Shown here one piece after another: positions 8,218 through 16,905 of a DNA stretch of 64,000 bases (its first letter is position 1; each line of letters opens with the position of its first letter). The DNA is from Pelagibius sp048268885 (GTDB lineage Bacteria > Pseudomonadota > Alphaproteobacteria > Kiloniellales > Kiloniellaceae), in contig JBLWUP010000002.1 in the NCBI GenBank assembly GCA_048268885.1, forward strand, positions 1 through 64,000. Reading direction: 5' to 3'. The translations under genes and the position numbers were made by a program. The notes under the pieces were generated by a model that saw nothing but the letters and a program-made list of their open reading frames with translations, was not told the DNA's origin and did no database searches.

Positions 8218-9468
8218 ATGTCAAAGCTGCAGCGCGTGGCGATCGTCGCGCCGACGGGGAACTTCAACAACAACCTGCTGCCGGTTTTCGCGGGCAGCCT
8301 GGCCGAGGCTTTCGCGCAAGCCGGTCTGGAGACCGCCGTCATCGACAGCCAGGGGCCGGACTTCCGGCGCGACCTTCTGCGCGCCGCGCTCGATCCACAC
8401 ACGGCTGTTTACGGCGGTCATTTCTTCTATGACTTCGGGCTCGTGCACAGCGACGAGAAGGAGACGCACCGCGTAAACCTCTTCGCGGCGCTGGACCGTC
8501 CGGTGTTCGCCCGCATCGCCGATCATCCCTTTGCGGAATTCATGTGGCCGCGCATCGAAGCGGCCTCGCCGACGACGCACTTCCTGATGCCGAGCATGGA
8601 GTTCAAGGCGGAGACGCAGTTCCTCAATCCGCGGCTGTCGCATTTCCACCCGGTGACGCCTTCCCTGACCGTGGCGCCGCCGCGGGACGACGAGGTGCCG
8701 CCGCTGGCCGAGCGCAAGGTCGATGTCTTCGTGCCCTGCGGCATCAAGCCCATCAGTCCGCGCCTGGACAAATACCTTCAGCACTACCGCAGCAGCGGCC
8801 ATCGCATGGCCGAGGTTGTCGATGAAACGGTGGAAGCGGGCCTGACCGCGCGGGACCAGCCCATCATGGAGATTTTCATCGAGGCCATACGCCGTCACTT
8901 CGGCAGCCGTTTCGTGGTCGAATCTCCGCTCAGCGAAGGCGACAAGGAAATCCTTTTCATGCTGTCCTGCGCCGATTTCAAGATCCGCACCTTGCGGCGC
9001 TTGAAAGTCATCGACAGCCTGGCCCGCCTGAACCCGGCTCTGCGCATCGTCGTGACCATGCCGGAAGCCCTGCGCGACGAAACACCCGCGCTGCAGCACC
9101 GGCCGAACGTCGAACTGATCGGCCGGGTGGATGCGGCCGAGGCGCGGCGGCTCTATCTGGATTCAAAATACGTCGTCAACGTGAACCCGACCTATGTCTC
9201 GCTGGTCAGCGAACGGGTGCGCAATGCCATGGCGCACGGCTGTTGCGTCATCTCCGACCGCTCCGCGCATGCCGCGGAGATTTTCGCGGAGGGACAGGAG
9301 ATCCTGTTCATGGAGGACTTCGACGTGGCACCGCTGGACGACTTTCTGCTGACCCAGACGGCCGCCGCGCAGGCCATCGCGACCCGCGCGCGCGACAGGG
9401 TGGTGAGGGACTTCTCCATCCCCCGTCTCGCCGACGACATCATCGCCGTGATGCGGGCGGTGCTGTAA
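8218..9468 (+). CDS. Glycosyltransferase-like protein, copy 1
   Basis: This 416-residue soluble protein starts VAIVAPTGNFNNNLLPV, a Rossmann-like strand and loop. The middle carries DHPFAEFMWPRI and PTTHFLMPS. The C-terminal part (about 300-416) looks like the GT-B donor-binding half: NVELIGRVDAAEARRLYLDSKYVVNVNP, then ERVRNAMAHGCCVISD and the AEIFAEGQEILFM block, equivalent to the nucleotide-sugar region of family 1-like transferases. No DxD motif is expected in this fold. It has a close paralogue at 10376-11629. The acceptor is unknown. Linkage to a DegT aminotransferase and a NeuD-like acyltransferase suggests synthesis or attachment of an unusual amino sugar. Confidence 0.7.
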   Translation: MSKLQRVAIVAPTGNFNNNLLPVFAGSLAEAFAQAGLETAVIDSQGPDFRRDLLRAALDPHTAVYGGHFFYDFGLVHSDEKETHRVNLFAALDRPVFARIADHPFAEFMWPRIEAASPTTHFLMPSMEFKAETQFLNPRLSHFHPVTPSLTVAPPRDDEVPPLAERKVDVFVPCGIKPISPRLDKYLQHYRSSGHRMAEVVDETVEAGLTARDQPIMEIFIEAIRRHFGSRFVVESPLSEGDKEILFMLSCADFKIRTLRRLKVIDSLARLNPALRIVVTMPEALRDETPALQHRPNVELIGRVDAAEARRLYLDSKYVVNVNPTYVSLVSERVRNAMAHGCCVISDRSAHAAEIFAEGQEILFMEDFDVAPLDDFLLTQTAAAQAIATRARDRVVRDFSIPRLADDIIAVMRAVL

Positions 9469-9480
9469 CCGCCCCCTTTT

Positions 9481-10182
9481 TCAGGACCAGATCTTGACGC
9501 CGGCAGACTCGCCGCTGCGCCGCGCCGGGACGCCGACGTAGAGCCCGCCGGGGTCCGTCGATCGCGTCACCAGGGCGCCGGCGGCGACGATGCAGCGCTC
9601 CGCAACGGTGACCGCGTCGCGCAGCGTGGCATTCACGCCCAGGAAACTGCGGGCCTCGACGCGGCAGCCGCCGGCCAGGGTCGCGCCGGGGGCGACAAAG
9701 ACGTGATCGCCGAGCTCGACGTGGTGAGAGACCTGGGCGGAGGCGCGCACCACGCAGTTGGCGCCGATGCGGGCGAAGGGCTCGATCACGGCGTTGTCGA
9801 AGACCATGCTGCCGGGGCCGATCTCGAGGTCCGGCCAGGTCCGGGCGCGGCTCGCGACGTAGCTGGCGAAGCCGTAGCCCTTGGCCCCTCCGGCCTCGTA
9901 GCGGGCGGCGCGCAGCTCGTTCACCTGATGCGGGCCGACGGCGATCAGCAGGTCATGGCCGTCCGGCGTGAAGGTTTCCTCGACGGTCTCGAAGGGCACG
10001 ACCGGCAGGCCGTGCAGCCGCTCGCCCTGCATCGCGGCACCGTCCACGGTGAAGCCCGCCACCTCCTGCGGGCTGTCGTGGGTCAGGCAGTACCAGGCCA
10101 GGCTCGCGAAGTCGCCGGCGCCGAAGAGCACCACCTTGCGGCGCGCGGTCTCGCTGTCGTTGCTGTCGGAGGGGGCGGTCAT
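9481..10182 (-). CDS. NeuD/PglD-like sugar O- or N-acyltransferase
   Basis: The protein is 233 residues from ATG 10182. It has a PglD-type N-terminal Rossmann half (KVVLFGAGDFASLAWYC) and a left-handed beta-helix of hexapeptide repeats from about residue 110 (IGPGSMVFDNAVIEPFARIGANCVV and onward), ending VPARRSGE. A His pair in QVSHHVELGDHV is at the usual catalytic His position. These enzymes move an acetyl group from acetyl-CoA onto a sugar amine or hydroxyl. It is convergent with copy 1 of the glycosyltransferase-like pair (12-nt gap) and divergent from copy 2. The upstream in-frame extension is not supported. Confidence 0.82.
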   Translation of the reverse strand: MTAPSDSNDSETARRKVVLFGAGDFASLAWYCLTHDSPQEVAGFTVDGAAMQGERLHGLPVVPFETVEETFTPDGHDLLIAVGPHQVNELRAARYEAGGAKGYGFASYVASRARTWPDLEIGPGSMVFDNAVIEPFARIGANCVVRASAQVSHHVELGDHVFVAPGATLAGGCRVEARSFLGVNATLRDAVTVAERCIVAAGALVTRSTDPGGLYVGVPARRSGESAGVKIWS

Positions 10183-10375
10183 CGGTCTGCTCTGGCGGTG
10201 GAACGGCGAAGCGGCGAAGCGGCGAATCGGGGAGACTCTGCGCAGTGTAGCCGCCGGGGGTGGGCGGAAGGTTAAGACTTTTGCCGCAAGCTCGGCCCGC
10301 CACAGCGTTGACAATCCCCGCCGCAGTACGCTTTCTGCGGTGGCGCTCCCGCCGCGAACTGGGAATTCCGGGCCG

Positions 10376-11629
10376 ATGCCAGATCTGCAACGTGTCGTCA
10401 GTGTCCTGCCGGACGGCACCTACAACCACAATGTCATGCGCAACGCGGCCGTACTGCTGGGCGCGGCGATCGCGGCGCGTGGCCTGGAGCACGTCACCCT
10501 CGACGGCAACGATCCGGACTTTCAGCGCGAACTGCTGCGCTACGCGGCCGACCCGGCCACCGCCGTCTACCTGGGCCATCGCTACTACGACATGGCCCTG
10601 ATCCACGCCGACAGCACCGGCCCCGTCCGGCGCAACCTCTTCGAGCTCCTCGGCCGCCCGGTCTTCGCGATGCTTCAGGACCATCCCTTCTCACGCTTCA
10701 TGTGGCCGCGCATCCAGGGCGCCTCGCCGACCACGCACTTCGTCGCCCCCAGCCCGGAGTTCCAGGCCGAGGCGCAGTTCATGAACCCCGGGCTCCATCA
10801 CTTCCACAGCATCGCGCCGATGGTGACAGAGGCGGCGGTGCCGGCGCGGGAGATGCGTCCGCTGGCCGAACGTTCGGTCGACATCTTCATGTCCTGCGGC
10901 TTTAACGCCACCACGCCCAGCCTGGAGCAGCTTCGCGCGCGCTACGCCGCCGAGAACAGCCCCATGACGAAGGTCATGGACGAGGTCTTCGAGACCGGCG
11001 TCCGGGCGCGCGACCGCGCCATGCTGCCCTTGTTCAAGGATGCCTTCGAACGCCACTTCGGCAAGGCGCTGACCGTCGCCTGCCCCATGACGCAAGAGGA
11101 CCTGGCGGTGATGCTGGTGCTGTCCTGCATCGACCTGCGCATCCGCCTGGAGCGCCGGCGCGAAGTGGTCCGCCGCCTGACGCGCCTCGACCCCGCCCTG
11201 CGCATCGTCATCACCCTGGAACCGGAAGCCCGCGGCAGCAGCATCGCGGAACTCGCCGGGCGTCCCAACATCGAACTGCTGGGCGGCATCGATGCCGCGC
11301 GCAGCCGCGAGATCTTTCTGGACGCGAAGTTCGCGGTGAACGTGACGCCGACCTACCTCACCTGCGTGACCGAGCGCGTCAGCAACGCCATGACGCTGGG
11401 CTGCTGCGTGATCTCGGACAAGAACCGCTACCTGGTGGAGACCTTCCCGGAAGGCGAAGAGATTCTCTTCATGGACGGTTGCGACGCGGCGCCCCTTGCG
11501 CGCTATTTCCGCGAAGACCTCGACCGGGCCCAGGCCATCGCCGACCGCGCGCGCCGGAAAGCCCTCGACGCCTTCGCGCCGGACAAGGCGGCCGACGACC
11601 TCATCGCGGTGATGCGGCGGGCCCTGTAG
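10376..11629 (+). CDS. Glycosyltransferase-like protein, copy 2
   Basis: This 417-residue protein from ATG 10376 aligns along its whole length with the protein at 8218-9468. Shared blocks include PVFA(M/R)..DHPF..FMWPRI, ASPTTHF, Q(F)(M/L)NP.L.HFH, LERR.EVV/LRRLKVI, then ERVSNAMTLGCCVISD and EGEEILFMDG. By eye roughly half the residues match, so the duplication is old. The C-terminal half resembles GT-B transferases. The N-terminal half is not a family I recognise. The long in-frame upstream extension overlaps the NeuD-like gene antisense and is probably untranslated. Confidence 0.7.
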   Translation: MPDLQRVVSVLPDGTYNHNVMRNAAVLLGAAIAARGLEHVTLDGNDPDFQRELLRYAADPATAVYLGHRYYDMALIHADSTGPVRRNLFELLGRPVFAMLQDHPFSRFMWPRIQGASPTTHFVAPSPEFQAEAQFMNPGLHHFHSIAPMVTEAAVPAREMRPLAERSVDIFMSCGFNATTPSLEQLRARYAAENSPMTKVMDEVFETGVRARDRAMLPLFKDAFERHFGKALTVACPMTQEDLAVMLVLSCIDLRIRLERRREVVRRLTRLDPALRIVITLEPEARGSSIAELAGRPNIELLGGIDAARSREIFLDAKFAVNVTPTYLTCVTERVSNAMTLGCCVISDKNRYLVETFPEGEEILFMDGCDAAPLARYFREDLDRAQAIADRARRKALDAFAPDKAADDLIAVMRRAL

Positions 11630-11771
11630 CGTTTTGGTCCCCGCCTGGTGCGACGAGAACACGAACGCGCTGCAACCGGTCCCGCCACGGCAAACCGAGA
11701 CGACTGTCTCTCTCGCCACGGCCGCACAGGATTGACGTCGTCACGTGGAAGATCGTGATGACGCCCGCGGG

Positions 11772-12389
11772 TCAGTGGTGATGTGCGCTGAGACGTTGCA
11801 GGCCGGCACGCGGTCCGGCCCCGTCGTGAAACGGTGATTGCTTCACGGCGCCCGGCTGGCAGGCAGCGGGCGCGCGGCCAAAGCTATCGATCCATTGGAG
11901 GCGGACCTGCGCGTAGGTGTCGCCCAGCCGGGCGGCGTCTTCGCCACCGAGCAGCGTCTTTGCCAGGGGGAAGATCTCGTTGGCCTCCAGCCTGAAATGG
12001 TCTTCCAGGTAGTCGGCCAACTGGCTGAGGCCTGTCTGCCAGTCTTCGCCGTCCATTTCCATGTGCGACAGCTCGAACAGCAGCAGTTCGGCCATGTCGT
12101 GCACGCCCACGGCGTGCCGCGCGGGCCAGGCGCTCTCTTCATTTGCGCGCGCCAGGATCCCGGCGTAAAGGCTCTGCTCGGCCGCGGTGCCGTAGGCCTC
12201 CAACGCGTCGCTCAACAGGTCGAACAGGCGCCGCCGGTCCGGCCCGGCGTCCCGGCACTGGCGCAGCTGATCCATCAGGAAGCGCAGCCGCTTGTGGTCG
12301 GCCGCAATGCGGTCGAAGACATCGGGCTGGCGTCCGCTCCCGAAGGCCGCGCGGACAGTCGCGAAAGCAGTGTCTGAATGGGCCATCAT
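11772..12389 (-). CDS. Hemerythrin (HHE) domain protein
   Basis: The protein is about 205 residues. GTG 12392, ATG 12389 and ATG 12386 are consecutive; ATG 12389 sits 7 nt after GGAG. It has a four-helix bundle with DRIAADHKRLRFLMDQL, HAVGVHDMAELLLFELSHMEMD and YLEDHFRLEANEIFPLAKTLL. The HxxxE and HFRLEANEIFP patterns match hemerythrin-type di-iron ligand spacing. The C-terminal 25 residues are non-conserved and His-rich at the very end. Members bind oxygen, nitric oxide or iron and act in stress sensing or iron repair. The particular role is not evident. Confidence 0.8.
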   Translation of the reverse strand: MMAHSDTAFATVRAAFGSGRQPDVFDRIAADHKRLRFLMDQLRQCRDAGPDRRRLFDLLSDALEAYGTAAEQSLYAGILARANEESAWPARHAVGVHDMAELLLFELSHMEMDGEDWQTGLSQLADYLEDHFRLEANEIFPLAKTLLGGEDAARLGDTYAQVRLQWIDSFGRAPAACQPGAVKQSPFHDGAGPRAGLQRLSAHHH

Positions 12390-12392
12390 CAC

Positions 12393-12698
12393 TCATCTCC
12401 CCTGACAGGTTCCGGTTCCCCCCGGGCCACGCGCAGGGCATCGACCGACGCCGCCGCGCGTGGCCAGAGGACACCACGGCCGGAGGTCGAGGGATGTGAG
12501 TTTTCTCTCATTCGCAGGGAAAAAGGCCCGAAAGGCCCGGATTTCCTGGGGCGCGGCTCGGCGCGCGGCCCAGGCGGGCGAGCGCACGGGCGGCTTTTTA
12601 TGGTTAACGCCGCGCAGACGCTCCCGACGCGGGAGGGGACGCTTATTCAACGGGGGAGAAAATGGCCCCTGAATTAGCACGATGTATCGGAGATTTAC
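12393..12698. other. Intergenic region between hemerythrin-like gene and tRNA-Arg
   Basis: This ~306-nt stretch lies upstream of the hemerythrin-like gene and downstream of the tRNA; both are read leftward. Around 12520-12540 the minus strand can form a short GGCC-TTTCG-GGCC hairpin followed directly by five T residues, a weak terminator-like element. It resembles a stronger one at 15311-15331. No gene is supported here. Confidence 0.4.
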
Positions 12699-12775
<77 letters not shown>

Positions 12776-12800
12776 CCAGGGGCGGGCCGGCAAAGGGGCC

Positions 12801-12829
12801 CTCTAAGGAACGGCGGGACAATACTGCAA
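12801..12829 (-). promoter_or_regulatory. Candidate sigma-70-type promoter of tRNA-Arg
   Basis: On the minus strand TTGCAG (12829-12824) and TTAGAG (12806-12801) are separated by 17 nt. The predicted start is about 20 nt before the tRNA. Consensus match is moderate. Confidence 0.35.
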
Positions 12830-12882
12830 GTTCCCGAGGGGCGCAAAGGGGTTTCCCGGGGACCTCGGGCCAGCCGGCGCCC

Positions 12883-14073
12883 TCAGCAGGCGGCGGCCTC
12901 GCAGGCGGCCGCCGTGCTCTCGCCTGCCGTCTCCTCGCTGTCCCGCAGCGCGGCGGCGGCGGTTTCCTCGGCCCCGGAGGGCAGCGGGGCGGCCTTGTCC
13001 TTTGTCCAGGCGGCGATGTCGTCGATCACCACCTGGGCCTGCAGGTCGCGCAGCAGCATGTGCCAGCCCTCGGGATAGAGCGCCAGGCGCTGGCGGCCCG
13101 GGCTCTGGGACGAGGTCTGGCCCGAGGCCTGGGGGTCGGCGGTCTGGAGGTCGGCGGTCTGGGAGGCCGCCTCGGCGGGCAGGCTGCGCCACAGCCGGTA
13201 GGTCGGCTCGGCCGGCACCACCTCGTCGCGCGCGCCGTAGAGGAAGAGGGCGTCGCTCTCGACCTTCGGGCCGGCTTCCAGCGCCGCGTCCATCAGGTTC
13301 ACCAGGCCGTAGATGGCGTCGACCCGGGTCTCCTTGATGAACAGCGGGTCGCGGCCCAGGGCGCGCAGCATTTCGATGTTGTCGGAGGCCTGGATGCCCA
13401 GGCCCTTGCCGGTGAACTTCGCCCAGGGAAACAGCCGGGCGCCGAGCCAGAGGGCGGCGCTCTGGAAGAACGGCATGGTCGAGCGCGCCCAGACGGCCGG
13501 TGCGGCCAGGATGACGCCGTCGGCCGTGCGCGCGTCGAGGGTCGGCGCGGGACCGGCGAGCGCCGCCAGGATCACCGCCCCGCCCATGGACTCGCCCAGC
13601 AGGTAGAGCGGCAGGCCGGGGTGGCGGCGGCGCAGCAGGGCGGCGGCGTCGGCCAAGTCGCTGGTCAGCACGTCGACCCCGGCCCAAAGCCCGCGGTGCG
13701 GCGCTGCGCCAAAGCCGCGCTGATCGTAGGCGTAGACGACGAGGCCCTGGGCGGCCAGCGCCGGGCCGGACTCGGCGAAGGCGTGGCTGTAGTCGTTGAA
13801 GCCGTGCAGGGCCAGGACGACACCGCGGGGTTCGATCGCTTCCGGCGTCCAGGAACGCAGCGGCAGCTCGCTGCCGTCGGCGGTGATGAAGCGGTCGCCG
13901 GTGAAGGCGGGGCCGCTCAGGTCGTGGGCGGCCAGGCCCGGGCCCGCGGGCGCCAGGCGCGGCGTGCAGGCGCCGAGGAGAATCAGGGGCAGCGCGAGCA
14001 GCGGCAGCAGGGCCGCCAGCCGCCAACCCTTAAGCCCCCCCCTCTCAGGCAGCGGCATCGTCACCTTTGGCAT
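12883..14073 (-). CDS. Lipoprotein alpha/beta hydrolase (serine lysophospholipase-like)
   Basis: This 396-residue protein has a lipoprotein signal (hydrophobic ~20-33, lipobox LLGAC, Cys36), so it is probably tethered to a membrane facing the periplasm. The hydrolase core has ALHGFNDYS (oxyanion region), nucleophile Ser162 in GESMG, an acid in LYGARDEVVP and His in PEGWHMLLRD, the monoacylglycerol-lipase-like arrangement. A Gln/Thr/Ala-rich insert between the last two sites is built from short repeats (13134-13163). The tail is Ala/Glu/Ser-rich with scattered Cys. The start overlaps the end of the upstream ABC ATPase gene by 29 nt, which suggests cotranscription. Confidence 0.82.
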   Translation of the reverse strand: MPKVTMPLPERGGLKGWRLAALLPLLALPLILLGACTPRLAPAGPGLAAHDLSGPAFTGDRFITADGSELPLRSWTPEAIEPRGVVLALHGFNDYSHAFAESGPALAAQGLVVYAYDQRGFGAAPHRGLWAGVDVLTSDLADAAALLRRRHPGLPLYLLGESMGGAVILAALAGPAPTLDARTADGVILAAPAVWARSTMPFFQSAALWLGARLFPWAKFTGKGLGIQASDNIEMLRALGRDPLFIKETRVDAIYGLVNLMDAALEAGPKVESDALFLYGARDEVVPAEPTYRLWRSLPAEAASQTADLQTADPQASGQTSSQSPGRQRLALYPEGWHMLLRDLQAQVVIDDIAAWTKDKAAPLPSGAEETAAAALRDSEETAGESTAAACEAAAC

Positions 14074-15151
14074 CGGGGTTGCCGTCGGGGGTGTCGTGGG
14101 CGCCGCGGGTGAGCTGCAGGAAGATGTCCTCCAGGTCGGTTTCCTCGGTCGACATGTCGACCACCGATAGGCCCGCGCTGCAGACGGCCTCGAGGATCTG
14201 CGGCACCGGGCTTTCGCTGGCGTGGTAGCGGAACTGCAGGCGCCGCGGCCCGGTCTGCTCCGGTGTGAAGCCGGCCAGGCAGTCCGGCACGCTTTCCAGC
14301 TCGCGGTCGAAGATCAGGGTCAGGGCCTTGTTGTCGAGCCGCGCCAGCAGGCTGTCGGTGTTGTCGCAGGCGATCACCTTGCCGTGGTTGATGATGGCGA
14401 TGCGGTCGCACAGCTCCTCGGCCTCTTCCAGGTAGTGCGTGGTCAGCAGCACCGTGGTGCCGGCGCGGTTCAGTTCGCGCACGTTGGCCCAGAGCTGCTG
14501 GCGCAGTTCGATGTCGACGCCCGCCGTCGGCTCGTCGAGCACCAGCACCGGCGGCTGATGGACCATGGCCTTGGCCACCATGAGGCGCCGGCGCATGCCG
14601 CCGGACAGGGTGCGGGCATAGGCCTCGGCCTTGTCGGCCAGGCCCATGGCGGCCAGGATCTTGTCGCTCATGCGCTCGGCCGGCGGCACGCCGTAAAGCC
14701 CGGCCTGCAGTTCCAGCAGTTCACGCGGCGTGAAGAAGGGATCGATGTTCAGTTCCTGCGGCACCACGCCGATGGCCGCGCGCGCCTGGCGCGCATTGGC
14801 GTCGATGTCGTAGCCCCAGATGCTGGCCGAGCCCGCGGTCTTGTTCACCAGGCCGGCCAGGATGTTGATCAGGGTCGACTTGCCGGCGCCGTTGGGGCCC
14901 AGCAGGCCGAACAGCGAGCCGCGCGGAATGTCCAGGTCGACAGAGCTCAAGGCCTTCTTGGGCGGCGCCTTGCCGCTCGCCTTGTAGGTCTTGGTCAGGC
15001 CCTGCACCGACACCGCCATCTCGGGAAGGGCCGGGTCGAACTCGCCGCGCCCGGGTCCAGATACCACTTGGCCCGGCACCACTTGGCCCGATACCGCTTG
15101 GCCGGAACCGGTTGAAGGGGACCGGGGCAAGCTGGATTGATCGCTGGTCAT
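14045..15151 (-). CDS. ABC transporter ATP-binding protein (ABC-2 / DrrA-NodI type)
   Basis: This 368-residue protein has a complete nucleotide-binding domain: Walker A GPNGAGKST (85-93), signature LSGGMRRR, Walker B VLVLDEPTAGVD and the H-loop LLTTHYLEEAEEL. It is the ABC-2 export type, with a C-terminal extension ending in EETDLEDIFLQLTRG. Residues 1-45 are an unusual disordered leader made partly of repeated GQ(V/A)V units. An alternative start at Met45 would remove it but lacks a ribosome site, while ATG 15151 has AAAAGG upstream. No membrane partner is adjacent. The next gene is a lipoprotein hydrolase, so the permease is probably encoded elsewhere. Confidence 0.88.
   Translation of the reverse strand: MTSDQSSLPRSPSTGSGQAVSGQVVPGQVVSGPGRGEFDPALPEMAVSVQGLTKTYKASGKAPPKKALSSVDLDIPRGSLFGLLGPNGAGKSTLINILAGLVNKTAGSASIWGYDIDANARQARAAIGVVPQELNIDPFFTPRELLELQAGLYGVPPAERMSDKILAAMGLADKAEAYARTLSGGMRRRLMVAKAMVHQPPVLVLDEPTAGVDIELRQQLWANVRELNRAGTTVLLTTHYLEEAEELCDRIAIINHGKVIACDNTDSLLARLDNKALTLIFDRELESVPDCLAGFTPEQTGPRRLQFRYHASESPVPQILEAVCSAGLSVVDMSTEETDLEDIFLQLTRGAHDTPDGNPDAKGDDAAA
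15061..15105. repeat. Three 15-bp in-frame tandem repeats inside the ABC ATPase gene
   Basis: Units 15061-15075, 15076-15090 and 15091-15105 are near identical. On the minus strand they encode pentapeptides of the form (S/P)GQ(V/A)V in the disordered N-terminal leader of the ATPase. They look like replication-slippage products. Confidence 0.8.
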
Positions 15152-15450
15152 GGCTGCCTTTTCTCATCTGCCCCAGCGGTTTGGGCGAGGTCCCGCCGCA
15201 CGCCGTGAGGCCCGGTTCCCTTGGGGCTGGGTCATCTTGAATCTGGGGCGGCCATGGGTAGCACCGGCTCCCGTCCCGGTCAACGATGCGGCCCGGCCCG
15301 CCGGGGGGGCAAAAAGGCCCCGAAAGGGGGCATTTCCGCCCGCTTTGGGCGTTTTCCGCCGCCGGATGCTAGGACAGTGATCACATGTGGCGCCGGGCGC
15401 GGGTTTCAAGGCCTTTGCCTCCGGCGCGCCGCCGGTGCTATCCGGAGAAC
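15152..15450. other. Divergent leader region with two back-to-back terminator-like hairpins
   Basis: This 299-nt region lies between the ABC ATPase and the first PaaK-like gene. On the minus strand GCCCC-N5-GGGGC (15331-15317) is followed by C and five T residues. On the plus strand CGCCC-N5-GGGCG (15337-15351) is followed by four T residues. Each lies in the presumed leader of one divergent gene (about 160 and 96 nt before the start codons). They may act as attenuators or block antisense transcription. The last ~60 nt before 15451 are repeated before the second PaaK-like gene. Confidence 0.5.
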
Positions 15451-16884
15451 ATGAGCCCGCCGCCCGACTACCGGCCCGCCTTTCATCCTCTGCCCAGCGC
15501 CCATGCTTCCGTGGTCTGGCCCGCCTTGCCGGCCCCCAACGCGGCGCTGACGGCGGCCCTGCTGCAGCAGTTGGAGCAGAGCCAGTGGTGGACGCCGCAG
15601 GCGCTGCGCGACCAGCAGCTGCGCCAGGCCGGCGCCCTGCTCGACCACGCCTACCGCCACGTCCCCTTCTACCGCGAGCGCCTGGCCCAGGCGGGCCATC
15701 TGCCGGGCAAGGCGCCGACGCCGGATGTCTGGGCCCGCATTCCGGTGCTGAGCCGTGCGGAACTGCAGCAGGCCGGGGACGCGCTCTACAGCCCGGAGAT
15801 TCCGCAAGGCCACGGCGAAACCTACGAACTTTCCACCAGCGGCTCGACCGGGCGGCCCCTGACGGCGCGCGGCACCGTGCTCGCGCAGCTTTTTTTCGAT
15901 GTGTTGACGCTGCGCGAGCTGCTCTGGCATCGCCGCGATCTCGGCGGCGCCCTGGCGGCCATCCGCAGCTACCCCAACGGCGTGGCGGACTATCCCGAGG
16001 GCGCCGAGGCGGCCCGTTGGGGGCGCTCGATGAAGGGGGTCTTCGAAACCGGCCCCAGCTTCCTGCTCTCCATCGCCAGCCCCGTCGAGGAACAGGTCGA
16101 GTGGTTGCACCGCAAGCAGCCGGACTACCTGCTGACCTATCCCTCGGCCTTGCGCGAGATGCTGCTTCACTGCCGCGCGCGCGGCATCACCTTCCCCAGC
16201 CTGCGCGAAGTCCGCACCATCTCCGAGCAGCTGCCGCCTTCGACCCGCGATCTCTGCCGCGAGGTCTGGGGCCTCAAGATCGTCGATATGTACAGCACTC
16301 AGGAGAACGGCTACCTAGCCTTCCAATGCCCCGAGCAGGAGCACTACCACGTTCAGTCGGAGAGCGTGCTGCTGGAGGTGCTGAACGAGGCCGGCGAGCC
16401 CTGCCGGCCGGGCGACGTCGGCCAGGTGGTGGTGACGCCGCTGATGAACTTCGCCATGCCGATGATCAGGTATGCGGTGGGCGACCTGGCGGAGGCCGGC
16501 GCGCCCTGTTCCTGCGGGCGCGGGCTGCCGGTGCTGAACCGTATCCTCGGGCGCGCGCGCGACATGCTGGTCTATCCCGGCGGCCGGCGCAGCTGGGCGC
16601 TGATGGGCAGTTCGAAGTTCACCGGGATACCGGCGGTCCGGCAGTTCCAGATCGTCCAGCACGCCGTTGACGACCTGGAACTGAAGATCGTCGCCGAGCG
16701 GTCCCTGACGCGGGACGAAGAGGCCAGCCTGCGCGGTTGGATCCTGGAGCGCTGCGGCCATCCTTTCCCCCTCCGCATCACCTACCATCGGGAGATTCCG
16801 CGCGGACCCGGCGGCAAGTTCCATGACTTCCGCTGCGCCATCCCGGAGATGGCGGAGAGGCCCCGCGAGGGGAAGACGGACTAG
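15451..16884 (+). CDS. PaaK/CapK-type adenylate-forming ligase, copy 1
   Basis: This 477-residue enzyme belongs to the phenylacetate-CoA ligase/CapK branch of the ANL superfamily, which activates a carboxylate with ATP. Landmarks: the P-loop STSGSTGRP, the A5-like MYSTQENG, A7-like YAVGDLAEAG, CSCGRG, A8-like LGRARDMLVYPGG, and the A10 lysine in PRGPGGK near the C terminus. The start is ATG 15451 after CCGGAGAAC. There is no carrier-protein domain. It has a full-length paralogue at 19119, and the two flank an IucA/IucC synthetase. A role in activating a siderophore or amide building block is plausible; substrate unknown. Confidence 0.8.
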   Translation: MSPPPDYRPAFHPLPSAHASVVWPALPAPNAALTAALLQQLEQSQWWTPQALRDQQLRQAGALLDHAYRHVPFYRERLAQAGHLPGKAPTPDVWARIPVLSRAELQQAGDALYSPEIPQGHGETYELSTSGSTGRPLTARGTVLAQLFFDVLTLRELLWHRRDLGGALAAIRSYPNGVADYPEGAEAARWGRSMKGVFETGPSFLLSIASPVEEQVEWLHRKQPDYLLTYPSALREMLLHCRARGITFPSLREVRTISEQLPPSTRDLCREVWGLKIVDMYSTQENGYLAFQCPEQEHYHVQSESVLLEVLNEAGEPCRPGDVGQVVVTPLMNFAMPMIRYAVGDLAEAGAPCSCGRGLPVLNRILGRARDMLVYPGGRRSWALMGSSKFTGIPAVRQFQIVQHAVDDLELKIVAERSLTRDEEASLRGWILERCGHPFPLRITYHREIPRGPGGKFHDFRCAIPEMAERPREGKTD

Positions 16885-16905
16885 GGGGTCCTTCTTAAGG
16901 AGCCT

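Noticed and set aside
12520..12545. Terminator of tRNA-Arg
   Set aside because: The stem is only four base pairs and about 160 nt from the tRNA. It is noted in the intergenic entry but not called.
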